29,012 nucleotides of DNA, taken from the NCBI GenBank assembly GCA_050747825.1, contig JBOGJG010000331.1:1-29012 (forward strand). Reading direction: 5' to 3'. The notes under the pieces were generated by a model. It did not search any database and had not been told where the DNA came from. It worked only from the letters and a program-made list of their open reading frames with translations. The stretch is from JBOGJG01 sp050747825. Its GTDB lineage: Bacteria; Acidobacteriota; UBA6911; RPQK01; JBOGJG01. Positions 22,718 through 29,012 of the stretch are shown piece after piece. Position numbers and translations under genes: made by a program. Position 1 is the stretch's first letter; each line of letters starts with the position of its first letter.

Positions 22718-23155
22718 ATGCTGAAAGCATCTGAAGGTCTCGTCTTTCTAGCTCTGGTGGTCGGCCTCGCGCCGACCCCCATGCTCGAGGCGCAACCCTT
22801 GAGGAAGGTCAGGATTGGTGACGAAGTACTTCGGAAACGAGCTACGAGAGCAATGAAGCCACAGTTTCCAGAAACTTCCTTAAGAAGAAAGGCTAGCGGC
22901 GTCGCGGTAGCTCAGGTCGACATCAGTGATACCGGAGAGGTCAATTCGGTAAAGGTTTTACAGGCTCCAGATCCAGAGACAGCAGCTTCGATGCAAGCAG
23001 CGTTAAAAAAGTGGCTCTTCACACCGGTAACAATTGATCAGAAACCGCTTCTCATGTCCGGAAAGGTCATTTTTTACTTTTTGATTGAGAATGGAAAAGG
23101 ACTGGTACTCTCGCCAGCCGAGGTGAAGGAACGCAGAGAGAAGACAAAACGCTAG
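22718..23155 (+). CDS. TonB C-terminal-domain periplasmic protein
   Basis: The product is 145 residues. A signal peptide (about 1-26, cleavage after LEA) is followed by a TonB_C-type domain: ASGVAVAQVDISDTGEVNSVKVLQAPDPETAASMQAALKKWLFTPVTIDQKPL. It lacks the N-terminal membrane anchor and proline-rich spacer of a true TonB, so it is not an energy transducer on its own. Such stand-alone TonB_C proteins are frequent in Acidobacteriota. It follows the peptide gene by 18 nt and precedes the thioredoxin-rhodanese gene by 16 nt. Confidence 0.75.
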   Translation: MLKASEGLVFLALVVGLAPTPMLEAQPLRKVRIGDEVLRKRATRAMKPQFPETSLRRKASGVAVAQVDISDTGEVNSVKVLQAPDPETAASMQAALKKWLFTPVTIDQKPLLMSGKVIFYFLIENGKGLVLSPAEVKERREKTKR

Positions 23156-23171
23156 CCATGGGCGTTTTTCT

Positions 23172-24032
23172 ATGAAATTTGCCTTTCGAATAGCTCACGG
23201 CCGCGTTGCGGACGCAATTATAATCGTACTGATTGGCTCGCTTCTTTATGTTCTTTGGCAGGTTTGGGGGACTGACCGCCAACACGATCAGAATCTGCAG
23301 TTGGGCTCGCAACTTAAGCTCTCTGGCGTAGAGTGGGCCGAGTCAGAAGCTACACTACTCCTCACATTATCCGTAAACTGTAGTACCTGCACCAATGAGT
23401 TGCCTTTTTATCGTCGCCTGATCAGCGTGGCTCGTGCAAATCGAGTTCCTGTCCTAACTGTCTTTTCCCAATCAAGAGCCGCCGCAACGAAATGGTTACG
23501 ATCACGTGGCATCACACCTGATGGCGTTTATTCGGGTAATCTTCGGCACCTAGGCTTCATGATAGTACCGACTATTCTGTTACTGGACAACAAAGGGACA
23601 GTGACTCATTTATGGCCGGGAGCCATTTCATTTCGTGATCAACATTCATTGTTAAGAATCATCCAAGGGAAGTCCCCTCTCAGTCCGAAGACTGCTGATG
23701 GGCTCGATATACCGCCGGTTATCTCAGGCGTCGAGTTTAGTAGTTTTTTCAACAGGCATAAGGATGAGTTGCTAGTAGTGGATATTCGCGACCGGGATTT
23801 ACATTCTTTAGGGCACTGGCCGGGCTCAATCAACATACCTGTAGATGAGCTCGATGCGCGCGGTCCAATCGATTTAGATCATTTCAAAATCATTGTAGTA
23901 GACTGTTTCAACGTACCGTATGCACTTTGCGCTCTGACTGCGAGTCGTCTAACGAGCTTTAGATTTGATCGAGTCATGATTCTGCATCGAGAGGCGGGCG
24001 GCCCCACGCCCTGCCGGACTTGCCCGGAATGA
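23172..24032 (+). CDS. Membrane-anchored thioredoxin-rhodanese fusion
   Basis: The product is 286 residues. One N-terminal helix (about 13-31) anchors it. Residues 45-165 are a thioredoxin/TlpA-like domain with CSTC (C70, C73) and the cis-proline loop IVPT (P133). Residues 185-275 resemble rhodanese (LLVVDIRDRDLHSLGHWPGSINIP), with Cys245 in the catalytic-loop position (VVDCFNVPY), but the loop lacks the usual CxxGxRS pattern. A second CxxC (CRTC, 281-284) ends the protein. It is likely a thiol-disulfide enzyme facing the periplasm, plausibly acting on the cysteine-rich peptide encoded two genes earlier. That link is inference from gene order. Confidence 0.75.
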   Translation: MKFAFRIAHGRVADAIIIVLIGSLLYVLWQVWGTDRQHDQNLQLGSQLKLSGVEWAESEATLLLTLSVNCSTCTNELPFYRRLISVARANRVPVLTVFSQSRAAATKWLRSRGITPDGVYSGNLRHLGFMIVPTILLLDNKGTVTHLWPGAISFRDQHSLLRIIQGKSPLSPKTADGLDIPPVISGVEFSSFFNRHKDELLVVDIRDRDLHSLGHWPGSINIPVDELDARGPIDLDHFKIIVVDCFNVPYALCALTASRLTSFRFDRVMILHREAGGPTPCRTCPE

Positions 24033-24054
24033 GTCAAAAGCTTAAGAGCCGATA

Positions 24055-26508
24055 GTGAGTGTATTTGCGGATATAAAGTATAGCTTGAGGACGCTCGCAG
24101 CGGCTAAAGGTTTCACGATTACGGCTGTACTGATTTTGGCAGTGGGACTCGGAGTCAATTCCGCTACATTTGCTATTCTGAACCGCGTACTTTGGACTTC
24201 TCCGAAGCACGTTCCTGATCCAGACCAGCTGTTCTGGATTGAATTGAAATATATGGCGGTTACAGGGCAGTCTGGGTATTCTCCGAATGTTTCCTACCCT
24301 CTTTACGAGCATTTAAAAGGAACTCTGGCAACCGCTTCTGGGCTCGCTGCTGAAGCTCAATACGAGATCGGCTTTGGCCAAGGCGCAGTGTCAGAAGAGA
24401 TTCGGGCGCTCCTAGTCAGCACTAATTACTTTTCAGTTGTAGGTGTATCTGTTTTATTTGGACGCAGCTTTACAACCGATGATTCGTGGTCGCAGGTTGC
24501 AGTATTAAGTTACAAGTTTTGGAAGAGGAAGTTCGGCGGAGATGTATCTGTCGTCGGAGCTGACTGCTGGCTCGCAAACCGTTCCTACACGATCATCGGT
24601 GTTCTTCCAGAAGGGTTTGCCGGCACCGAGTTAAGATCTATAGATGTCTGGCTTCCAGTCGAAGCCGCTGCTGATGACGCGTATCCTTTGCCTGTAGCGC
24701 AAATCATCTTCAACCCTTCGGCAAATTGGATCCGGCTTCTCGTGCGACTAACTCCCGAACTTTCCCCAGAGGCATTGGCGACTTTTCTTTCGAACCGGCT
24801 CAGTTCTACCGATGTCAGCCCGTTTTCTACTCAGCCTATCTTGGACGTACGTGTGAGGCCGATACAGCCAATCCGATATGACAGCGCCAGTAGCGTCAGT
24901 TTAGCAGGATGGGGCACAGCTGTTTCCTTCCTCGCTTTACTGGTGGCATGCGGAAACGTCACCAATCTTTTGCTTTTGCGGAACATCTACCGAAGTCATG
25001 AGATTGCGATCCGGTCACAACTTGGTGCTACGCCTTGGAGATTGGCGCGACAACTACTGATTGAGTGTTTTCTTCTAAGCGGTCTGGCAGCGGCACTCGC
25101 TCTATGCCTTGTGTGGTTCACTTCATCGTTGATCACGGGGATCCTCATTGGTGAGAGCCTCGTGTTTACCGAATTGTTTAGTGGCCGTATTGCAATTGTT
25201 CTTATTGCAACTGGCGTGGTGACTACGCTCTTAACGGGAATGCTGCCTGCGTTACGTGCTACGCAGGTTGACTTGATCGAGGCTCTGCGGGATCGCATCA
25301 GTGAGCCTGCCTTTGCAACTAGTAAACTCCGGGCAGCGCTAGTTGTCGGACAATTGGCGCTGGGGTGTATTCTTTTGACCGGAGCTACACTCTTCTGGCG
25401 CAGCTTCCATAACGCGGCTGAAGTGGATCTGGGTTTCGACGCGACTAGGTCAGTCATTGTCGAGCTGCCGGGCTTGGAAAAATTGGGATACACTGCTTAT
25501 CAGATTCGGGAGCTCTACAACCAGCTTGCTGGAAGGGCCACGCAGATTCCGGGCGTGGAGGCCGTAAGTCAGACAAGCAGTCTACCGTTTCGGCTTAACA
25601 TGGTCGTAGGATGTAAGACGCTAGACCGTGAAGTCCCGGCTCGAGGTGAGACCTATCTTTATGCAGTAACGCATGAATATTTTGCGACGATGGGTATGAA
25701 AATGCTAGACGGTCGGAGTTTTGATTGGGCAGATTCCGAATCTTCCAAACCGGTGGTTATTGTCAACCAAAAAATGGCAAGTCTTTTTTGGCCCGGTCAA
25801 AAGCCAATAGGCGGGTGCCTCTACATAGCCAGAAGCATGATTTGTACGGAAGTTATAGGCGTAGTGGCGGATTCAGTCGTTTCGGGCTTTAAAGAGGAGA
25901 GTAAAATGCAATATTTCATTCCTTTAGGTCAATCGTCTCGATATCAATTCCCGATTCAGGTCCGAGCCCTTGTTATTCGGGCACCGAGCGATCCCACGGT
26001 TCGTCAAAACTTAACAGAAGCGCTCAGTAACCTGCCGAATGTCCCCTACATTAGGACGCGATCATTGGACTCTGAGCTTGAGCCTCAGCTCAGAATCTGG
26101 AAAAGAGGCAGTATTCTATTTGGTGTGCTGAGCGTAATCGCATTTACTATTGCGATTGTGGGGTACTATGGCCAACTAGCGTATTGGCTGACCAACCGAA
26201 GGCACGAGATCGGCATCCGAGTCGCTCTTGGCGCTAGTCCAGCGCGTTTGGTACGTTTCATGCTCCGGCAGGCTCTTGTTTTAAGCGCAATCGGGTTATC
26301 ACTGGGAATACTCGCCTCGGCTATTCTGACTCGATTCATGGAGAGTCTGTTTTATGGCATTACAGCGAATGATCCGGTTACACTCGGTGCTGTGGGGGTT
26401 GTGTTCCTTTCCGTAACATTGATCACGTCTCTGGTTCCTTGTTACCGCGCAATCACGATTTCGCCAGCCGATTCTCTGCGTTCTGACGGGACCGGAAGTA
26501 AATTTTAG
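24055..26508 (+). CDS. ADOP-type duplicated MacB/FtsX permease
   Basis: The product is 817 residues. The start DIKYSLRTLAAAKGFTITAVLILAVGLGVNSATFAILNRVL is the hallmark of the acidobacterial duplicated orphan permease family. The order is MacB periplasmic domain, FtsX permease helices (about 280-410), a second MacB periplasmic domain, and C-terminal FtsX helices with NRRHEIGIRVALGASPARLVRFMLRQ. These proteins resemble MacB export permeases but have no ATPase encoded beside them. The transported substrate is unknown; in this cluster the six-cysteine peptide is a candidate. The GTG start is at 24055, 22 nt after the previous stop. Confidence 0.9.
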   Translation: MSVFADIKYSLRTLAAAKGFTITAVLILAVGLGVNSATFAILNRVLWTSPKHVPDPDQLFWIELKYMAVTGQSGYSPNVSYPLYEHLKGTLATASGLAAEAQYEIGFGQGAVSEEIRALLVSTNYFSVVGVSVLFGRSFTTDDSWSQVAVLSYKFWKRKFGGDVSVVGADCWLANRSYTIIGVLPEGFAGTELRSIDVWLPVEAAADDAYPLPVAQIIFNPSANWIRLLVRLTPELSPEALATFLSNRLSSTDVSPFSTQPILDVRVRPIQPIRYDSASSVSLAGWGTAVSFLALLVACGNVTNLLLLRNIYRSHEIAIRSQLGATPWRLARQLLIECFLLSGLAAALALCLVWFTSSLITGILIGESLVFTELFSGRIAIVLIATGVVTTLLTGMLPALRATQVDLIEALRDRISEPAFATSKLRAALVVGQLALGCILLTGATLFWRSFHNAAEVDLGFDATRSVIVELPGLEKLGYTAYQIRELYNQLAGRATQIPGVEAVSQTSSLPFRLNMVVGCKTLDREVPARGETYLYAVTHEYFATMGMKMLDGRSFDWADSESSKPVVIVNQKMASLFWPGQKPIGGCLYIARSMICTEVIGVVADSVVSGFKEESKMQYFIPLGQSSRYQFPIQVRALVIRAPSDPTVRQNLTEALSNLPNVPYIRTRSLDSELEPQLRIWKRGSILFGVLSVIAFTIAIVGYYGQLAYWLTNRRHEIGIRVALGASPARLVRFMLRQALVLSAIGLSLGILASAILTRFMESLFYGITANDPVTLGAVGVVFLSVTLITSLVPCYRAITISPADSLRSDGTGSKF

Positions 26509-26990
26509 CACGGCGATCCGCGATGCGACCTGTCGCTGACAAAAGTGGTCTGATTCGTGCTGCTGCCGGTGGTATTCACGGTCGCCGCGGCAACGCTGCT
26601 GGGGCGCTCGAACTGCTCCACCCCGCCTGGGGAGTCCGCATAGGCTGTCATTTCGACCAGCTTGCCGCAGTTCAGCTGCTGGACGGCGCTGTGCGGGCTG
26701 ACCGGAATGTTAGGCTCGACGTCTTTGAGCGCCGTGACCCCGTTGGCCAGCTCGACCGCCGCTCCGGCGGCGCCGTGGATCAGGTCGTGAATCGGCGGAT
26801 TGCCCTCTAACGAGACCAGCACGCGGCTGCAGTAATGCCCGACCAGATCCGCATTCTCTTTCAGAAGCGCGCCCCCGGCCCAGAGTACGATCGAGATTCT
26901 TTCCTTGTGCAGCCGGGCGCAAAAGTGCCAGAAGCTGCTGTGAGGCGACGACTCGCCGGAAAGCAGAATCGAGCGCACCCCAAGCCTGCT
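26505..26990 (-). pseudogene. Radical SAM protein, decayed core
   Basis: The minus-strand frame reads RSILLSGESSPHSSFWHFC, then ISIVLWAGGALLKENADLVGHYCSRVLVSLEGNPPIHDLIHGAAGAAVELANGVTALK, which follows the middle of a radical SAM core (GGE motif, then the VSLDG-P--HD-IR region). The iron-sulfur CxxxCxxC motif is missing, the GGE is reduced to GES, and the C-terminus ends in unrelated sequence. It converges with the permease gene and overlaps its stop by 4 nt. It is non-functional. Confidence 0.6.
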
Positions 26991-27013
26991 CGCTCTCTAC
27001 GGCCCCAACGGCC

Positions 27014-27319
27014 TCAATCAGGTCCACCACCTACTGGAAAACACTCAGTAGCGCAATCGTCAACCGCCTTCTGCTCAAGCAAAATACAATTTAAGCCAAG
27101 AATCCGGTCCCGGGACCTCTGCGGGCAAGCGTCGTCAAACGGGTTGTCGCTACAGATCGCGTGATTAAAACAGTCCTCGCCCAGTTGTTTCGACATTACG
27201 TTCTGGAAATGCTCAGCGCCATCTTCGGCTCTGCGCCCTGCCAGCGCTTGAACATCGGACCGTCTCATCGCCGCAAAGACAGCGGGTTGAACCAGCGCAG
27301 CCCGGGTGTTCAGCGACAA
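27014..27319 (-). pseudogene. Unrecognised open frame, possibly the 5' part of the decayed radical SAM gene
   Basis: A 101-codon frame begins MSLNTRAALVQPAVFAAMRRSDVQALAGRRAEDGAEHF and includes DCFNHAICSDNPFDDACPQ. It lies directly upstream of the radical SAM remnant on the same strand and in a different frame. I do not recognise the family. It could be the N-terminal part of the same lost gene; the IS21 end interrupts at 27307. Confidence 0.35.
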
Positions 27320-28246
27320 TTAGAATTCCCGAACGACGACAATTAGAATCCCCGGTTTTTTGACGAGGTCGAAGGCATGTCGGACAGGTGTTGCAGCCTA
27401 CCGGCATGATCACAGATGAACAAGTCAGAAGACTGAGGAGATTTATGCAGAAAGAGAAAACGTTGGGCACTGCCGCTGCCCAAGCGGGGATGGATGAGAA
27501 GACGGCTCGAAAGTACCGGGATTCGGGAAAGCTTTCGAGCCGGATGAAGAAGCCGCGGACCTGGTGTACGCGCTCGGATCCGTTCGCCGAAGTTTGGTCG
27601 GAGGTCGAATCGATCCTCACCACCGATGCGACGGTGGAAGCCAAAACGATCTTCGATCATCCGGGTCGGACCCAAGAAGGGCGTTTTCAGGAAGGACAAC
27701 TGCGCACGCTGCAGCGAAAGATCAAAGTCTGGCGTGCGCAAAAAGGAGAACCCCAAGAGGTGATCTTTGCGCAAAGCTACCGACCGGGAGAACAATGCCC
27801 ATCCGACTTCACGCATTGTGAGGAACTCGGAGTGACGATTCAGGGGCAGCTGTTTGAGCATCTGCTTCATCACTGTGTGCTCGCCTACTCGAACTGGGAG
27901 CATGCGACTATTTGCTTTTCGGAATCGTTTGAAGGTCTGTGGAGCGGACTGCAAAACGCGCTGTGGGAGCTGGGTGCAGTTCCCGAAGAACATCGCACCG
28001 ACAGTCTGTCGACGGCCCTCAACAATCTCAAGGATCGGAAGGAGTTCACGGAGCGCTACCAGGGCCTCTTAGATCACTATGGCCTGCGGGCCGGTCACAG
28101 CCAGGCGGGCCAGGCCCACGAGATCGGAGACATCGAACAGGCGCATCATCGGTTCAAGCAAGCCCTGGCTCAGGAACTGATCTTGCCGGGGAGCCGCGAA
28201 TTCGAGAGTCGCGCGGCCTACGAAAGTTTCCTGCGTCATCTGTTTG
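27307..28246 (+). mobile_element. IS21-family element, 3'-truncated
   Basis: The left end begins TGTTCAGCGACAATTAG, with two 17-bp near-identical repeats CGACAATTAGAAT(T/C)CCC at 27314-27330 and 27337-27353 (23-bp period), as is typical for multiple transposase sites at IS21 ends. The istA gene follows. The element stops at about 28246, where another element's end begins; istB is missing. Confidence 0.7.
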
Positions 28247-28272
28247 CGTATTCCGGGCAAGTTGTCCACTGA
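27406..28272 (+). pseudogene. istA: IstA transposase of IS21 family, truncated
   Basis: The remaining 288 codons start MITDEQVRRLRRFMQKEKTLGTAAAQAGMDEKTARKYR, the N-terminal helix-turn-helix of IstA. The DDE core begins (YRPGEQCPSDFTHCEELGVT...), although the expected catalytic aspartate context is unusual. Similarity stops at FLRHLF near 28246; the last eight codons come from the neighbouring IS end. Full IstA proteins are around 500 residues. The ATG at 27406 matches the family start better than the GTG at 27388. Confidence 0.8.
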
Positions 28273-28291
28273 TTCCGGGGAAGTTGTCCAC
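28249..28291. repeat. Terminal direct repeats of a second IS21-like element
   Basis: TATTCCGGGCAAGTTGTCCAC (28249-28269) and GATTCCGGGGAAGTTGTCCAC (28271-28291) are 21-bp near-copies with a 22-bp period, and an inverted GTGGACAAC lies at 28336-28344. They resemble the ends of a different IS21-like element, none of whose genes remain here. The region 28292-28400 shows nothing else. Confidence 0.6.
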
Positions 28292-28406
28292 CCCCCGGAG
28301 CGAAGCGACGCTGGGTCGTCAGTATTCTCTCTCAGGTGGACAACATCCGTCAAGAAACCTGAGTATCGTGGTGGTAATCAACATCATCTCCTTTCTTTTT
28401 TTAGAA

Positions 28407-28441
28407 CCGGCAACTCAGTCAAAGATTGATCAAGTTGCCGG
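28407..28441. terminator. Perfect 9-bp inverted repeat
   Basis: CCGGCAACT (28407-28415) and AGTTGCCGG (28433-28441) form a stem with a 17-nt loop. On the minus strand it is followed by a run of A, C and mostly T-complement bases (plus-strand CTTTTTTT just before it, hence an A-run on the minus strand), so a terminator is uncertain. It may be an IS-end relic. Confidence 0.35.
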
Positions 28442-28566
28442 TAATCCAATGCGCCGCCGCCTGTCATGATTGATCAACGGCCCAAAGCTGCCCTTTCACA
28501 CTTTTCCACAGGCCCTACTACTGCGACGATCCTCATGGGGAGGTTCATCTCATTCAGCCAAGACCG

Positions 28567-28612
28567 ACCGGACATTTCATTTGCTATAAAAACCGGTCAT
28601 TTTAATTTGCTG
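28567..28612. repeat. Imperfect direct repeats at the end of an integrase-type IS remnant
   Basis: ACCGGACATTTCATTTGCT (28567-28585) and ACCGGTCATTTTAATTTGCTG (28592-28612, near-copy) overlap the 3' end of the integrase remnant. Repeats in this place are typical transposase-binding sites at an IS end, which puts the element's boundary near 28565. Confidence 0.5.
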
Positions 28613-28888
28613 TTGACAGAGCTCATCTAAAAAGAGGGGCGGAAAAGCGACGATTTCTTTGGGAAGAGTAGGATCACGGGCCTGAAGAATCTCCCAGGGG
28701 GATGGGTGGTTTTTATAGCTGTTTTTGCGAGCGGCGTTGAACCAGAGGTTGTAAGTGGTAGATTTGGTCAGAAAGTCGGCTCGATTTTTAAAGGCCCCCA
28801 CTTCGTAAAATTCATCCTCAATCAAGCGATGAGTCGTTTACACATCCGATTCTGTTTCTTCGATGATAATTTAGGTATCTCTTCCCAC
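28577..28888 (-). pseudogene. Integrase-core transposase, C-terminal remnant
   Basis: Minus-strand residues IEDEFYEVGAFKNRADFLTKSTTYNLWFNAARKNSYKNHPSPWEIL then ALPPLFLD-like AFPPLFLDEL match the end of an rve-type integrase core (the D-E-E-F region and the N-rich R-K-N-S-Y motif). Upstream, ESDV then a TAA then TTHRL continues the same frame across a nonsense codon near 28836. The gene is cut at about 28890 by the IS4-type end. Confidence 0.65.
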
Positions 28889-28890
28889 GG

Positions 28891-29012
28891 GTGTCCGGTT
28901 ATAAATCCCACAATTTCAGCTGGTTAGAGTGACTAACATTATAGATTTGGGACGCTTCTCGTGCAAGTAGTTGGTAAATTGGAACTTCCTCAAAGGCGTT
29001 TACGCTTAAAAC
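28891..29012 (-). mobile_element. End of a second IS4-family element (runs off the window)
   Basis: GTGTCCGGTT at 28891-28900 is identical to the 10-bp terminal repeat of the complete IS4 element at 18959-20270, in the orientation of an element that extends to the right. The inner sequence encodes a related transposase tail. It has landed in the integrase remnant. Confidence 0.75.
28899..29012 (-). CDS. IS4-family transposase, C-terminal part (partial)
   Basis: The minus strand reads VLSVNAFEEVPIYQLL then, after about 14 residues, NQLKLWDL and a TAA overlapping the terminal repeat. This aligns with the end of the complete transposase (ILSLTLFEKTPISQVL ... NQLNLFNF, TAA), at about half identity, so it is a diverged relative rather than a recent copy. 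The 5' part lies beyond the window. Confidence 0.75.
   Translation of the reverse strand, partial: VLSVNAFEEVPIYQLLAREASQIYNVSHSNQLKLWDL

Noticed and set aside
26523..26810. A 95-codon plus-strand frame after the permease
   Set aside because: It is antisense to the radical SAM remnant, which has clear family motifs in the other direction.

Overview
The window looks like a chromosomal contig from an uncultured bacterium, most likely Acidobacteriota. The best lineage hint is a roughly 817-residue orphan permease with two MacB-type halves (the 'acidobacterial duplicated orphan permease', ADOP). Moderately high GC, heptamer repeats between genes and heavy mobile-element debris are compatible with this. 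The taxonomy is an inference; there is no rRNA or tRNA here to settle it.

Region 1 (1-8524) is ordinary chromosome: a B12-binding radical SAM enzyme, an M48 metalloprotease lipoprotein, a rhomboid protease, the activated-methyl-cycle pair metK-ahcY (minus strand, one operon with a recognisable promoter) and two adjacent PepSY-type membrane proteins. Short tandem heptamers of several different sequences sit between these genes. One set forms a perfect 18-bp stem between the convergent protease genes.

Region 2 (8533-13700) is a defence and mobile-element island. It holds frameshifted hsdM and hicB remnants, a ribbon-helix-helix/RelE toxin-antitoxin pair, a Phd/ParE pair on the opposite strand whose toxin has lost its natural C-terminus, a complete AbiEi/AbiEii pair, and remnants of an AlbA_2 protein, a SnoaL-like protein and a MerR regulator. 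Three attC-like motifs about 600-640 bp apart bracket the first two toxin-antitoxin modules, suggesting a decayed integron cassette array. A broken group II intron ends flush against the hairpin at the third site. Both modules have a -10 box 6 nt before their ATG and so look leaderless.

Region 3 (13707-18856) has an ACR3/BASS-type (arsenite-like) transporter and a tight arginine operon read argR-argG-argH-argF on the minus strand, with overlapping genes and an ARG-box-like palindrome between the argR -10 box and start codon.

Region 4 (18867-21620) starts with a 19-bp inverted heptamer repeat, then a complete IS4-family element. The IS abuts a 5'-truncated family-4 glycosyltransferase, followed by a small protein with an AraC-type helix-turn-helix.

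Region 5 (21731-26508) is the most unusual. A group II intron whose reverse-transcriptase core is deleted lies antisense immediately before the ribosome-binding site of a four-gene, same-strand cluster: a 67-residue secreted peptide with six cysteines, a TonB_C-domain protein, a membrane-anchored thioredoxin-rhodanese fusion and the ADOP permease. I propose this as a candidate undescribed peptide/redox/export system.

Region 6 (26505-29012) is a graveyard: a decayed radical SAM gene, a truncated IS21 istA, the end of a different IS21-like element, an integrase-core remnant, and at the right edge the end of a second, diverged copy of the IS4 element.
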